Below, one piece after another: positions 7,823 through 17,447 of a DNA stretch of 64,000 nucleotides. Under the pieces are notes generated by a model. That model did no database searches. It had not been told where the DNA came from and saw only the letters and a list, made by a program, of their open reading frames with translations. Location of the stretch: positions 186,001 through 250,000 of the forward strand of contig NZ_JAFFSX010000013.1 of NCBI RefSeq assembly GCF_017948485.1, written 5' to 3'. Made by a program: the position numbers and the translations under genes. This stretch comes from Streptomyces sp. GESEQ-35 (GTDB taxonomy: Bacteria > Actinomycetota > Actinomycetes > Streptomycetales > Streptomycetaceae). The number at the start of each line of letters is the position of its first letter. Position 1 is the first letter of the stretch.

Positions 7823-9940
7823 GTGGAACGGCTGCTGCCCTCCGATCCGTCCCTGATCGGTGGTCACCGGCTGGCGGGACGGCTCGGCGCGGGCGGCATG
7901 GGCGTCGTCTACCTGGCGCGCTCACCGCACGGCGCCTGGTGCGCGCTGAAGGTGATCCGCGCCGAGTACGCCGACGACCAGGGCTTCCGCGCCCGCTTCC
8001 GCCGTGAGGCCGAGCTGGCGTCGCGCCTCACGAGCCGGTGGACCGTGCCGGTCGTCGCGGCCGACGCCGACGCCCGCTCCCCGTGGCTGGCCACGGCCTA
8101 TGTGCCCGGCCCGTCCCTCGCCGAGGCCGTCGCGCTGCACGGACCCTGGCCCGAGGCGCAGTTGCGCGGCCTGGGCACAGTGCTGGCGGAGGCGCTGGAC
8201 GGGGTGCACGCGGCCGGTCTTGTCCACCGGGACGTCAAGCCCGCGAACGTACTCCTGGCCGTGGACGGGCCGCGCCTGATCGACTTCGGGATCGCGCGGG
8301 CCGTCGGCGCGACCGCGCTCACCACGGACGGCTCCGTCGTGGGTTCCCCCGGCTACCTCTCGCCCGAGCAGGCCCGCGGGCACACTGTGGGTCCGCCCAG
8401 CGACGTCTTCTCCCTCGGCTGCGTCCTCGCCCACACGGTCACCGGCCGGCCTCCGTTCGGCACCGGCGGCGCCGCGGCCGTGCTGTATCGGACGGTGCAC
8501 CAGGAACCGGACCTGGACGGCGTACCGGAGGGCCTCGACCGGACCGTACGGCGGTGTCTGGCGAAGGAACCGGAGCGGCGCCCGAGCGCGCGTGAACTCC
8601 GCGACATCCTCGGCGAGTTCGCCGCGGACGCGTGGCTGCCCGAGGGCCTGCCCGCCCTGGTCGCCGCCCGTGCCGCACGCGTCCTCGACCTGCCCGTGCC
8701 CGAACCCACCATGGTCGCGGGGCCCGCACCCGTGGACCCGTATGACGCACAGCCCTCGCCCACCCGGCGGCGCCTGCTCGTCGCGGGGGCCGCAGCCGGT
8801 GTCACCGCGGCGGCCGGGGCGGGAGCGTGGTGGCAGTGGGGCCGCAACAACGCATCCGCGAACACCGGTTCAGGCCGGCGGGCCCGCCACGTGGTCGCCC
8901 TGCTCGGCAATCCGGACAGGCCCTTCTACACGGCCCAGGAGCGCGGCGCCCGCCTCGCCGTCGAGCAGCACAACCAGGACGCCCGGCGCACGATCGACCT
9001 CGTGCTGCGCACCACGGACGACCGCGGCACCGCGAGGGGCTCCGCCGCGGCCGCCGCCCGGCTGGCCGACGACCCGGACGTGTCCGTGGTGATCGCCGCG
9101 GGCACGAACGCGACCGTGCTCGCGGCCCTCCCCCCGTGTACGGAGGCCCGGCTGACCGTGCTGGTCACCCGCGCCGACCACGACGACCTCAACCTGGTCA
9201 ACACCACCTCCGCGCTCGTGCTGCGCTCCACCCGGACGGTCGGCCCGGGCGCGGCACTGCGCTATCTGAACAGGGCCGTCAAACCCGGCCGCACGGTGAT
9301 CGTGCACGACCTGGCCACCGAGGCGGAGAGCCGGGCCACCATCAACATCACCAGCCCCCATGGCAAGCTCAACGGCGAGACGGTGATCGAAGAGGTGGCG
9401 GCCGACCAGGACTTCACCGGGGCCGCGCGCCGCATTGCCACCCGCCCCCGCGACGCCGTCGTCTTCGGCGGGGTGAACCCCGACCGCGCCGCCGCCCTCG
9501 CCCGCGCGTTGCGGAACGCGGGCCACCAGGGTGCCCGGGTCGCCGGCGAGCACGTCCTTGCCACCCCCTTCCTCGCCGTCGGCGAGGGCTGGCGGATCGG
9601 TACGGGCTACATCGACGCGAGTGCCGACCCCCGAACCAAGGCGTTCGCCGCCGCGTTCCGCACCCGCTACAAACGTGCGCCGGGCCCATGGGCGGCCGAG
9701 GCGTACGACGCCGTCCGGTTCGCCGCCCAGGGCCTCGCACACCTCGACGACGACGGCCGGTCCACCCTGCGCTCAGTCCTCCTGCGCCGCCCCTGGCAGG
9801 GCATCACCCGCCGCGTCAGTTTCGACGCCGCCAACCAGTACTTCCAGGCCAACGACGACGGTGGCGAGTTCCTGTACGTCGTGACCGGGGGAGCCGCCCG
9901 CTTCGTGTCGCGCTCCGACGACATCCCCAAGAAGACATGA
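7823..9940 (+). CDS. Second receptor-like Ser/Thr kinase with periplasmic-binding domain
   Basis: This 705-residue paralogue has the same layout as the gene before it: glycine loop LGAGGMGVVYLA, ALKVI lysine, HRDVKPAN, DFGIAR, SPEQARG, a membrane helix at about 315-338 after a Pro/Arg-rich linker, and an outer binding-protein domain with RGARLAVEQHNQ and AAEAYDAVRFAAQGL. GTG 7823 is chosen for the GGAGG eight bases upstream and because the kinase homology starts at once. The outer domains differ more than the kinase domains, which suggests a tandem duplication followed by divergence in ligand range. Confidence 0.92.
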   Translation: MERLLPSDPSLIGGHRLAGRLGAGGMGVVYLARSPHGAWCALKVIRAEYADDQGFRARFRREAELASRLTSRWTVPVVAADADARSPWLATAYVPGPSLAEAVALHGPWPEAQLRGLGTVLAEALDGVHAAGLVHRDVKPANVLLAVDGPRLIDFGIARAVGATALTTDGSVVGSPGYLSPEQARGHTVGPPSDVFSLGCVLAHTVTGRPPFGTGGAAAVLYRTVHQEPDLDGVPEGLDRTVRRCLAKEPERRPSARELRDILGEFAADAWLPEGLPALVAARAARVLDLPVPEPTMVAGPAPVDPYDAQPSPTRRRLLVAGAAAGVTAAAGAGAWWQWGRNNASANTGSGRRARHVVALLGNPDRPFYTAQERGARLAVEQHNQDARRTIDLVLRTTDDRGTARGSAAAAARLADDPDVSVVIAAGTNATVLAALPPCTEARLTVLVTRADHDDLNLVNTTSALVLRSTRTVGPGAALRYLNRAVKPGRTVIVHDLATEAESRATINITSPHGKLNGETVIEEVAADQDFTGAARRIATRPRDAVVFGGVNPDRAAALARALRNAGHQGARVAGEHVLATPFLAVGEGWRIGTGYIDASADPRTKAFAAAFRTRYKRAPGPWAAEAYDAVRFAAQGLAHLDDDGRSTLRSVLLRRPWQGITRRVSFDAANQYFQANDDGGEFLYVVTGGAARFVSRSDDIPKKT

Positions 9941-10050
9941 ACCAGCCCGCATTGTGCCCGAAACGCGTCGTACATCATTGAAGTCCGGTTCGTTATCCTG
10001 CCTCTGCTGATGGCATGCACGTGACGCGTTCCGGCGAAGCGGGGTCGGGG

Positions 10051-11211
10051 ATGAAAGCGATCGTCGTGGGGGCGGGCATCGGGGGACTGGCCGCGACGCT
10101 CAGCCTGCGCAGAGCCGGCTGCGAGGTCACGCTGGTCGAGCAGACACCGCGGTTCACCGAGATCGGTGCCGGGATTCAACTGGCGCCCAACGCCACCCGG
10201 GTGCTGCGCCGGCTGGGCGTGCTCGACGCGGTCGCCGCGCAGGCGGTCCGGCCTCCCTACGTGAGTTTCCGGACCTGGTCCGACGGGGCCGAGATCTGCC
10301 GTTACCCGATCGGGCAGGACGCAGAGAAGGAGTTCGGCGCGCCCTATCTACAGGCCCACCGGGCCGATCTGCGCCAGACGTTGGCAGACGCGGTGCCGGC
10401 CGAGTCCGTGCGCCTGGACACCGAGGTCGTGGGCATCGATCAGGACGACGCCTCGGCGTATGTGACGACCGGGAGCGGTGAGCGCCTCGGCGCGGACCTG
10501 GTCGTCGCCGCGGACGGGGTGCGTTCCCCGGCCCGCCAGTCGCTCTTCGGCAAGGACGAGGCGGTCTTCTCGGGGACCGCCGCCTACCGGGCGCTGCTCC
10601 CGGCCGACGAGGTGGCCGATCTGGACCTGCCGGAGTACGCCGGCTGGTTCGGGCCGGGCCGGCACTTCGTCCACTACTGGGTGCGTCCCGGCCGACTGCT
10701 CAACGTCGTGGGAGTGTTCGACACAACGGAGCCCGCGCAGGAGTCGTGGACAGCGCAGGCGGAGCCGGGAGAGCAACTGCGCACGTTCGAGGGGTGGGAC
10801 CCCCGGCTGCTCAGCGTCCTCGAACGCGCGGGGGAGGTGCTCCGCTACGGCATCTTCACCCGCGCCCCGCTTCAGCGATGGAACAGCGGGCGGGTGACGC
10901 TGCTGGGCGACAGTGCCCACGCGATGGTGCCGTTCCTGGCCCAGGGCGCGGCGCAGGCGATCATGGACGCGGCTGTGCTGGGTGACGTCCTTGAAGGTGC
11001 GACGCCGGCCGAGGTGCCCGAGGCGCTCGACCGGTATGTGCGTCGGCGGCTGGCGACCGCCACGAACGTACAGGCCGGTTCCGCCCAGGCGGGCCGGGCC
11101 TATCACCTGCCGGACGGGCCCGAGGCCGAGGCGCGGAACGCGCGCTGGGTGGCGTACGCGGCGGAGAACAGGTTCGGTCCTCATGCGGCCGCGTGGGGCA
11201 TCGACGTCTGA
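10051..11211 (+). CDS. FAD-dependent aromatic monooxygenase
   Basis: A 386-residue flavoprotein of the salicylate/3-hydroxybenzoate hydroxylase group. It shows the FAD-binding GAGIGGLAATLSLRRAG at the N-terminus, the DG motif VVAADGVRSPAR near 150, and the second FAD motif VTLLGDSAHAMVPFLAQGAA near 290. The usual reaction is NAD(P)H- and oxygen-dependent ring hydroxylation. ATG 10051 gives the normal start; a longer frame to 10015 exists. It stands alone, with 110 bp upstream and 180 bp downstream without genes, so its substrate is not indicated by neighbours. Confidence 0.88.
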   Translation: MKAIVVGAGIGGLAATLSLRRAGCEVTLVEQTPRFTEIGAGIQLAPNATRVLRRLGVLDAVAAQAVRPPYVSFRTWSDGAEICRYPIGQDAEKEFGAPYLQAHRADLRQTLADAVPAESVRLDTEVVGIDQDDASAYVTTGSGERLGADLVVAADGVRSPARQSLFGKDEAVFSGTAAYRALLPADEVADLDLPEYAGWFGPGRHFVHYWVRPGRLLNVVGVFDTTEPAQESWTAQAEPGEQLRTFEGWDPRLLSVLERAGEVLRYGIFTRAPLQRWNSGRVTLLGDSAHAMVPFLAQGAAQAIMDAAVLGDVLEGATPAEVPEALDRYVRRRLATATNVQAGSAQAGRAYHLPDGPEAEARNARWVAYAAENRFGPHAAAWGIDV

Positions 11212-11391
11212 AACCCCCGGAGCCCCACAACTGCCCGGGGGCCCGCCGCCGACGGGAAAACGCTTGGACTCCGCCCGCGCGGTCGCGGGACACTACGGCT
11301 TCTGCCCTGCCCGTGCCTGCACGGACATCGAGGCAACGACCTCTCCTTACAGAGCACATGGCGGGCTGCCGTACGACACCACGGGGTTGGG

Positions 11392-13206
11392 ATGGAATCG
11401 CCTGAATCGCGTGAGTTACCCCGGGCCAAGGGCTCGGTGCTTCTCGCTCTTCGCTACTACGGACGGGAGTTGTCCCGGCTGCGGTGGCTGACGCTGCCCG
11501 CGATGCTGCTGCCGGCGCTGGGCAACATCGGCATCAACTACATCGCTCCGCTGATCGTCGCGAAACTCGTCGGCCGGATCGCCGCCGACGCAGGTATTTC
11601 CCTCGGCACGACGCTGCCCTACGTCCTCGGCTTCGCCGGCGTCCTGCTGCTCGCGGAGGCGCTGTGGCGTATCGGCCTGCACTGCCTGAACCGCCTTGCC
11701 GCCCGCAGCGTCGAGCAGTTGTACGTGATCGGCATGGACGAGCTGTTCGCGAAGGACGCGGCGTTCTTCCACGACAACTTCGCCGGGGCGCTGACCAAGC
11801 GGGTCCTGAGCTTCGCCTCGCGGTTCGAGGATTTCGTCGACACGCTGACGTTCCAGGTGGTGGCCAGCCTCGTGCCGCTGCTGTTCGGGGCGGTCGTGCT
11901 GTGGCGCTACGAACCACTGCTCGTCCTGGGGCTGTTGGCGATGATCGCGCTGACCGCGTTGTGCGTGCTGCCTCTCATCCGCCGTCGCCAGGCCCTCGTC
12001 GATCAGCGCGAGGCGGCGATCGCCCGGGTGTCGGGCCATGTCGCCGACAGCCTGATGAACATGGACACGGTCCGGGCGTTCGCCGCGGAGGAACGCGAGG
12101 CCGCCGAGCACCGGTCCCGGGTCGCCCAGTCCCGGCGGCTCACACTGCGGTCCTGGGACTACGGCAATCTGCGCATCGACACGCTGGTCGCACCGATGTC
12201 CGTGCTGACCAACGCGCTGGGCCTGCTGATCGCGGTCACCCTCGCCGGGGGCGGGCACGGCGTGGAGGCGGTCGTGGTGGCCTTCACGTACTACACGAAC
12301 GCGACGCGGATCATGTTCGAGTTCAACCAGATCTACCGCCGCCTGGAGAGCTCGATGACGGAGGCCTCGCAGTTCACCGAACTGCTGCTGGTACCGCCGA
12401 CCGTACTCGACCCGGTCGCTCCCGAACCGCTGCTGCCCAGCACGGCCGACGTCCGCTTCGAGCGGGTGACCTTCGCCCACGGGGGCGCGGAGCCGCTCTT
12501 CGAGGGCCTCGACCTGGCCGTGCCCAGCGGAACCAGGATCGGGCTCGTCGGCCGGTCGGGCGGCGGCAAGACCACGCTCACCCGACTGCTGCTGCGGATG
12601 ACCGACATCGACGCCGGCCGGATCCTGATCGGGGGCCAGGACATCAGCAGGCTGCGTCAGGCCGACCTGCGCGGTCTGATGGCCTACGTGCCGCAGGATC
12701 CGGCGATGTTCCATCGCACGCTGCGGGACAACATCGCGTTCGCCCGGCCGGACGCCACCGACGCCGAGATCCGCCGCGCGGCCGAGGCGGCGCACGTCAC
12801 GGAGTTCGCCGACGCGCTGCCGCACGGCTTCGACACCATGGTGGGCGAGCGCGGGATCAAGCTGTCCGGCGGACAGCGCCAGCGGGTCGCCCTCGCCCGG
12901 GCGATCCTGCGCGACGCGCCGATCCTGCTGCTCGACGAGGCGACCAGTGCCCTGGACTCCGAGAGCGAGATCCTCGTCCAGGAGGCGTTGTGGCGGCTCA
13001 TGGAGGGGCGGACGGCGCTGGTCGTGGCGCACCGGCTGAGCACGGTCGCCACCATGGACCAGCTCGTCGTCCTGGAGCGCGGACAGATCGTCGAGCAGGG
13101 CACGCACCAGGAACTGCTCTCGGCGGACGGCGCGTACGCGAAGCTGTGGCAGCACCAGTCGGGCGGTTTCCTCGACGACACGCCCGCGGGGGCCGACGTG
13201 CACTGA
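11392..13206 (+). CDS. ABC exporter, membrane plus ATPase half-transporter
   Basis: A 604-residue type IV ABC protein. Six membrane helices occupy about residues 30-320, then the nucleotide-binding domain shows Walker A GLVGRSGGGKTTL, the signature LSGGQRQRVALARA, Walker B ILLLDEATSALD and the switch His in VAHRLSTV. It should work as a homodimer exporting a lipid, peptide or drug. There is no partner half-transporter beside it. A strong hairpin lies downstream. Confidence 0.92.
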   Translation: MESPESRELPRAKGSVLLALRYYGRELSRLRWLTLPAMLLPALGNIGINYIAPLIVAKLVGRIAADAGISLGTTLPYVLGFAGVLLLAEALWRIGLHCLNRLAARSVEQLYVIGMDELFAKDAAFFHDNFAGALTKRVLSFASRFEDFVDTLTFQVVASLVPLLFGAVVLWRYEPLLVLGLLAMIALTALCVLPLIRRRQALVDQREAAIARVSGHVADSLMNMDTVRAFAAEEREAAEHRSRVAQSRRLTLRSWDYGNLRIDTLVAPMSVLTNALGLLIAVTLAGGGHGVEAVVVAFTYYTNATRIMFEFNQIYRRLESSMTEASQFTELLLVPPTVLDPVAPEPLLPSTADVRFERVTFAHGGAEPLFEGLDLAVPSGTRIGLVGRSGGGKTTLTRLLLRMTDIDAGRILIGGQDISRLRQADLRGLMAYVPQDPAMFHRTLRDNIAFARPDATDAEIRRAAEAAHVTEFADALPHGFDTMVGERGIKLSGGQRQRVALARAILRDAPILLLDEATSALDSESEILVQEALWRLMEGRTALVVAHRLSTVATMDQLVVLERGQIVEQGTHQELLSADGAYAKLWQHQSGGFLDDTPAGADVH

Positions 13207-13292
13207 GCGCTCCGCTGGATATGCGGTTCGTCTTGCGCGGGCCGGTGGAGGCTGGTCGCGCCCACGCGGCGGAGCCGCATGTTGATACAGCC

Positions 13293-13314
13293 CCGCGCCC
13301 CTATCGGGGCGCGG
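13293..13314. terminator. Bidirectional hairpin terminator within an intergenic repeat-like sequence
   Basis: CCGCGCCCC and GGGGCGCGG form a perfect 9-bp stem with a TATC loop. It lies between the convergent ABC exporter and Lrp-type gene, and the Lrp-type stop codon falls at the loop. The surrounding sequence from about 13220 resembles an intergenic element I know to recur in Streptomyces genomes (a GGCTGGTCGCGCC-type stretch followed by a GC hairpin). Confidence 0.75.
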
Positions 13315-14350
13315 TTGCGCACCCGACTTCACCCTGGGCCGGCACCTGGGGATGCCGGATGGGTACGACCCCGATGCACCGGCCGTCCCGGTCCAGCAGC
13401 CGTCCCATGTGCTTGACCGTACGCAGGACCACCGAGCGGTCGTCGATGGTGAGGCGGGGCAGCTGCCGTGACAGGTGGGCCTCGAAGGCGTGCACGTCGT
13501 GCAGGGTGCGGAGCCATACGTCGATCACCAGGTTGTGCGGTCCCGCGGTGATCGCGCAGGAGCGGACCTCGTGCACCCGGGACAGCGCGCGGCTGGTCTC
13601 TTCCACATGGAGGCCCGGCACGGAGGCGAAGTACACGGCGGACAGCGGCCAGCCGGACAGCGGCCGGGCCAGGTCGCAGCGCAGGCTCAGTCGTGAGGCG
13701 AGCAGCGACTGGACTCTGCGGCGCACGGTCGTCAGGCTCGTGTCGGTCGACGCCGCCAGATCGCGCAGGGACATCCGGCCGTCCGTGCTCAACAGCTCCA
13801 GCAGCCGTTCGTCGAGGTCGTCCCAGCCGGCCTCCGCCGTGAGCGAAGGGCGGCAGGTCGGCGGCAGCGCCGCCTCGATGCGGGCGCTCTGGGCGGCGTC
13901 CAGGCTGCGCAGCCGCCACCGGCTGCCCTCCGTCGGCAGGCCGGTCGACACATTCGTACGGGTCGCCCGCACGCCGGGCGTCCGCTGGAACAACGTGGTG
14001 GTGAGGCCGGCCAGCTCGTCGAGACTCCGGGTGATCAGGGAGGCCACGACGTCCCGGCCACCCGCGGTGAGTTTGATGTTCGTGAAGGCGGGATCCGCCG
14101 CGAGCGTCCGGGCCACGTCCTCCGCGACGCCGGGCTCGGTGTCCACCTCGACCACGGCGGTCACCACGGACCGGGAGGACAGCCGCGGATAGGCGGTCAC
14201 CCAGGCCAGACCCGCCTCGGTGAGCCGGTGCCAACGGCGTGCGGCGGTGACCGGGTTCACGCCGAGCACCTCACCGACCAGCGTCCACGGGGCCCTCGGG
14301 TGGATCTGCAGGGCGTGCACGACGGCGCGATCCAGCTCGTCGAGTTCCAC
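13301..14350 (-). CDS. Double-unit Lrp/AsnC-family regulator
   Basis: A regulator of about 349 residues with two Lrp units in tandem. Each has a winged helix (ELDRAVVHALQIHPRAPW near the start and DDLDERLLELLSTDGRMSLRDLA in the middle) and a following ligand-sensing domain. Such two-unit proteins are known in actinobacteria. It is divergent from the amidohydrolase/AbgT operon and probably controls it. The start is uncertain: GTG 14350 directly precedes the first helix and sits beside a perfect palindrome. Longer starts at 14407, 14488 or 14500 would add poorly coding, less GC-rich sequence. Confidence 0.82.
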   Translation of the reverse strand: MELDELDRAVVHALQIHPRAPWTLVGEVLGVNPVTAARRWHRLTEAGLAWVTAYPRLSSRSVVTAVVEVDTEPGVAEDVARTLAADPAFTNIKLTAGGRDVVASLITRSLDELAGLTTTLFQRTPGVRATRTNVSTGLPTEGSRWRLRSLDAAQSARIEAALPPTCRPSLTAEAGWDDLDERLLELLSTDGRMSLRDLAASTDTSLTTVRRRVQSLLASRLSLRCDLARPLSGWPLSAVYFASVPGLHVEETSRALSRVHEVRSCAITAGPHNLVIDVWLRTLHDVHAFEAHLSRQLPRLTIDDRSVVLRTVKHMGRLLDRDGRCIGVVPIRHPQVPAQGEVGCATAPR

Positions 14351-14390
14351 CGGCTCCCCGGCTTCCGCGGCCGCGGAAGCCGGGGAGCCG
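14351..14390. promoter_or_regulatory. Perfect 40-bp palindrome at the regulator start
   Basis: The 20 bases 14351-14370 are the exact reverse complement of 14371-14390, with no spacer (centre CCGCGG/CCGCGG). It touches the preferred GTG start of the Lrp-type gene and includes the only plausible ribosome-binding site (GGGGAG). It could be an autoregulatory operator, or form an mRNA hairpin over the start. Confidence 0.7.
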
Positions 14391-14548
14391 ACGGCACAAT
14401 CCTGCACACCCCTGGGCGGCACTTCTCTGCGCGCACCTGGGGAATCAGGTCTGAAAACTGCAGGGTGACACGGAGTTTTCCGGCGCATCCCACACTCCAT
14501 TCTCCCGTTCCCGACTGTTTTCCGACTTCAGAGGAGTGACAGCGCCCG

Positions 14549-15838
14549 ATGCCGCTTGCCACCTCGCACGACACCCCCCGGACCGCCCTGCGCATCCACC
14601 ACGCACGGCTCATCGACGGCACCGGCTCGTCCCCGGTGGATGACGCCGTCGTCATCGTCGACGCCGAGGGAACCATCACCTACGCCGGAGCCGCCACCCA
14701 GGCACCGGCGACTGAGAAGGATGCTTCCCCGGTCCGCGTGATCGACGCCGGCGGCCGCAGTGTGCTGCCCGGTTTCTTCGACTGCCACGTCCACCTCGCC
14801 TACGCCCAGGGCTCGCCGCCCGGCCGTCGTGCGGAACTGGACCCTGTGCTGGTCACTCTGGACACTGCCGCCCGGCTGCGCCAGACCCTGGATGCGGGCA
14901 TCACCAGCGCCCGTGACCTGGGCGGTCTGTCGGCGGGCTACCGCACGGCCGTCGAGACCGGCCGGATCGTGGGCCCCAGGCTGCACACGGCCGTACGGAT
15001 CATCAGCCACACCGGCGGTCACGCCGACGTACGGCTGCCCGACGGCACCGACCTGAGCGCCGGGATGTCCGAGATCGCCGACACGGCGGACCAGGCCCGG
15101 CTGGCCGTGCGCCGAGTGTTGCGCGAGGGCGCCGACCTGGTGAAGATCTGCGCCACCGGCGGCATGGGCAGCCCCTACGACCAGCCCGACGACGAGGGCC
15201 TGCTGGAGGACGAGATCCGGGCCGTCGTGGACGAGGCCCAGCGCCACGGCGGCAAGCCCGTCGCCGCCCACGCCCAGGGCAACGCCGGCATCCTGAACGC
15301 GATCCGCGGCGGTGTGACCAGCATCGAGCACGGCTACGGGCTCGACGAGCGGGCCCTGGACATGGCGGGGGAGCGCGGTACTTTCGTCGTCCCGACGCTG
15401 TCGACCGTATACGCCGGTATCAACAAGGACACGATGCCGGACTACCACTACCAGAAGAAGGTCCGCTGGTCCGGCCTCACCAAGGAGAACATCGCCGGCG
15501 CCATCGAGTACGGTGCCCGGATCGCGCTCGGCACCGACGCCGCCGTCGGACCGCACGGCGTCAACCTGATGGAGCTCAGCTACCTGGTCGACCTCGGCAT
15601 GGACCCGATGGCCGCCATCGTCGCCGGCACCCGCAGCTCCGCCGAACTCCTCGGCGTGGCCGACCGGCTGGGCACCCTGACCGCCGGCCGCACCGCCGAC
15701 CTGATCCTCTGCGACGGCGATCCGCTCACCGACATCGGCGTCCTCGGCGATCCCGCCCGCATCGTGTGCGTCGTCCAGGACGGCGTCGTACGCAAGGACC
15801 TCCTTCTCCCAGCGGCCCGGACCGGAAGGCAGCCCTGA
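14549..15838 (+). CDS. Metal-dependent amidohydrolase (imidazolonepropionase/prolidase-like)
   Basis: A 429-residue amidohydrolase-superfamily enzyme of the type that splits Xaa-Pro dipeptides or related amides. The metal site is visible: HVH after PGFFDC near residue 76, the bridging Lys in DLVKICATGG, the His in VAAHAQG, the His in SIEHGYG and the Asp in ALGTDAA. The C-terminal GTLTAGRTADLILCDGDPL strand is typical. An AGAGGAGT ribosome-binding site precedes ATG 14549. It overlaps the AbgT-family transporter by one base, so imported amides or dipeptides are the likely substrates. Confidence 0.88.
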   Translation: MPLATSHDTPRTALRIHHARLIDGTGSSPVDDAVVIVDAEGTITYAGAATQAPATEKDASPVRVIDAGGRSVLPGFFDCHVHLAYAQGSPPGRRAELDPVLVTLDTAARLRQTLDAGITSARDLGGLSAGYRTAVETGRIVGPRLHTAVRIISHTGGHADVRLPDGTDLSAGMSEIADTADQARLAVRRVLREGADLVKICATGGMGSPYDQPDDEGLLEDEIRAVVDEAQRHGGKPVAAHAQGNAGILNAIRGGVTSIEHGYGLDERALDMAGERGTFVVPTLSTVYAGINKDTMPDYHYQKKVRWSGLTKENIAGAIEYGARIALGTDAAVGPHGVNLMELSYLVDLGMDPMAAIVAGTRSSAELLGVADRLGTLTAGRTADLILCDGDPLTDIGVLGDPARIVCVVQDGVVRKDLLLPAARTGRQP

Positions 15839-17412
15839 TGTCCTCACTGACCGACCTCCCAGCCAACGACAGCAAGTCCCCCGACAACAAGGGCCGCCCG
15901 AGCGGCCTGGACCGGGTACTCGGACTCATAGAGCGGGCGGGCAACGCGCTGCCCAACCCGATCGTCCTGTTCGCCGCGCTCTTCCTGCTCCTGGCCGTCG
16001 TCTCCTCGGCCCTGGAGTGGGCGGGCGTTTCCGTGGCCGTCCCCGGAACCGACGAGAACAAGCAGATCACCGGCCTGTTCAGCGGCGACGGGGTGCGCTG
16101 GCTGGTGGAGAACCTCGTCGTCAACTTCGCCACGTTCCCGCCGATCGGCGCCGTGCTGGTGCTGATCATGGTGGTCGGGCTCGCGGAGAAGACCGGGCTG
16201 CTGGAGACCCTGATGCGGGCCACGCTCGCCAGGGTGCCGCGCGCCGCGCTGCCGTACGCGGTGGCACTCATCGCCAGCCAGGCGCACATGATGAGCGACG
16301 TCGCTGCCATCGTGCTGCCGCCGCTGGCGGCCCTGGTCTTCAAGAGCGCCGGACGCCATCCGGTCGCGGGCCTCATCGGCGGCTTCGCCTGTGTCACCGC
16401 GGGCTACGCCGCCGGGTTCACCATCGGCTCGCTCGACGCGCTGTACGTCGGCATCACCCAGCAGGCGGCCTCCGTGCTCCCGGCCGCCGACGGACTCCAC
16501 ATCCATCTGCTCATCAACTACTTCTTCACCGCCGCCAGCAGCGTCGTGCTCGCGGCGATGGGCGGATTCCTCATCAGCCGCGTCCTCGAACCGCGTCTCG
16601 GCACCTACGAGGGCGGCGCGGACGAGCCCGAGGAGCAGGACCTCACCATCACGCCCATCCAGCGTCGCGGGCTGCTCGTCTCGGGGCTCGTCGTGCTCCT
16701 CTACCTGGGCGGGGTGCTGGCCCTCTGGCTGCCGCCCGGGGCTCCCCTGCGCGGCGAGGGCGGCGCCTTCGTGCCCTCGCCGGTGCTCACGGGCATCGTC
16801 CCGGTGCTCTTCTTCGCCTTTCTGCTGGCAGGGCTGACGTACGGCTTCACCGTGAAGAAGCTCACCGGCGCCGAGGACGTGGCGACGGCCGTGTCCGACT
16901 CGGTGAAGAGCATGTCCGGCTACATCGTGATGATGTTCGTCGCGGCCCAGGTCATCGCGCTGTTCACCTGGTCGAACGTCGGGGTGCTGCTGGCCGTGAA
17001 GAGCGCCTCGCTGTTCAACTCGATGGGCGTGACGGGCTTCTGGGCGATCCTCGTGTTCGTCCTGCTGGTCTCCTGCCTCAATCTGTTCATCCTCTCCGGC
17101 TCGGCCCTGTGGTCCCTGGTCGGCCCGGTCTTCGTCCCCGCGTTCATGCTGATGGGCATGAGCCCGGCGCTCACCCAGGCCGCCTTCCGTATCGGGGACT
17201 CCGCGACCGGAGTCATCACGCCGATGAATCCGTACGTCTTCCTGATCCTGGCGATGCTCCGGCAGTACGAGCCGGAGGCCCGCCTGGGGACGCTCATCTC
17301 GCGGCTCGCCGTCTTCGTGGTGCCGTTCATGCTGGTCTGGCTGGCGATCCTGGGCATCTTCTACGGCTTCGACCTGCCGCTCGGACCCGGTGCGGACATC
17401 GGCATCAAGTGA
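15838..17412 (+). CDS. AbgT-family transporter
   Basis: A 524-residue membrane protein with the length and about 12 helices expected of the AbgT family (p-aminobenzoyl-glutamate uptake in E. coli; drug efflux in some relatives). It opens with LIERAGNALPNPIVLFAALF, contains SQAHMMSDVAAIVLPPLAALVF, and near the C-terminus FRIGDSATGVITPMNPYVFLI, all conserved parts of the family. It begins on the last base of the amidohydrolase stop (TGATG). The pair looks like an uptake-and-hydrolysis unit. Confidence 0.92.
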   Translation: MSSLTDLPANDSKSPDNKGRPSGLDRVLGLIERAGNALPNPIVLFAALFLLLAVVSSALEWAGVSVAVPGTDENKQITGLFSGDGVRWLVENLVVNFATFPPIGAVLVLIMVVGLAEKTGLLETLMRATLARVPRAALPYAVALIASQAHMMSDVAAIVLPPLAALVFKSAGRHPVAGLIGGFACVTAGYAAGFTIGSLDALYVGITQQAASVLPAADGLHIHLLINYFFTAASSVVLAAMGGFLISRVLEPRLGTYEGGADEPEEQDLTITPIQRRGLLVSGLVVLLYLGGVLALWLPPGAPLRGEGGAFVPSPVLTGIVPVLFFAFLLAGLTYGFTVKKLTGAEDVATAVSDSVKSMSGYIVMMFVAAQVIALFTWSNVGVLLAVKSASLFNSMGVTGFWAILVFVLLVSCLNLFILSGSALWSLVGPVFVPAFMLMGMSPALTQAAFRIGDSATGVITPMNPYVFLILAMLRQYEPEARLGTLISRLAVFVVPFMLVWLAILGIFYGFDLPLGPGADIGIK

Positions 17413-17417
17413 GTCGT

Positions 17418-17447
17418 ACGCGGGGCTGCCGCGCGTCAGCCCCGCGT
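17418..17447. terminator. Bidirectional hairpin terminator
   Basis: ACGCGGGGCTG and CAGCCCCGCGT form a perfect 11-bp stem with an 8-base loop between the convergent AbgT and hydrolase genes. The right arm overlaps the last codons of the hydrolase gene. Confidence 0.75.

Noticed and set aside
14391..14500. N-terminal extension of the Lrp-type protein from ATG 14500 or 14488
   Set aside because: The stretch is less GC-rich and codes for an improbable Cys/Arg/Pro-rich leader; GTG 14350 next to the palindrome fits the family start better. It stays possible because ATG 14488 has a GGAG six bases upstream.
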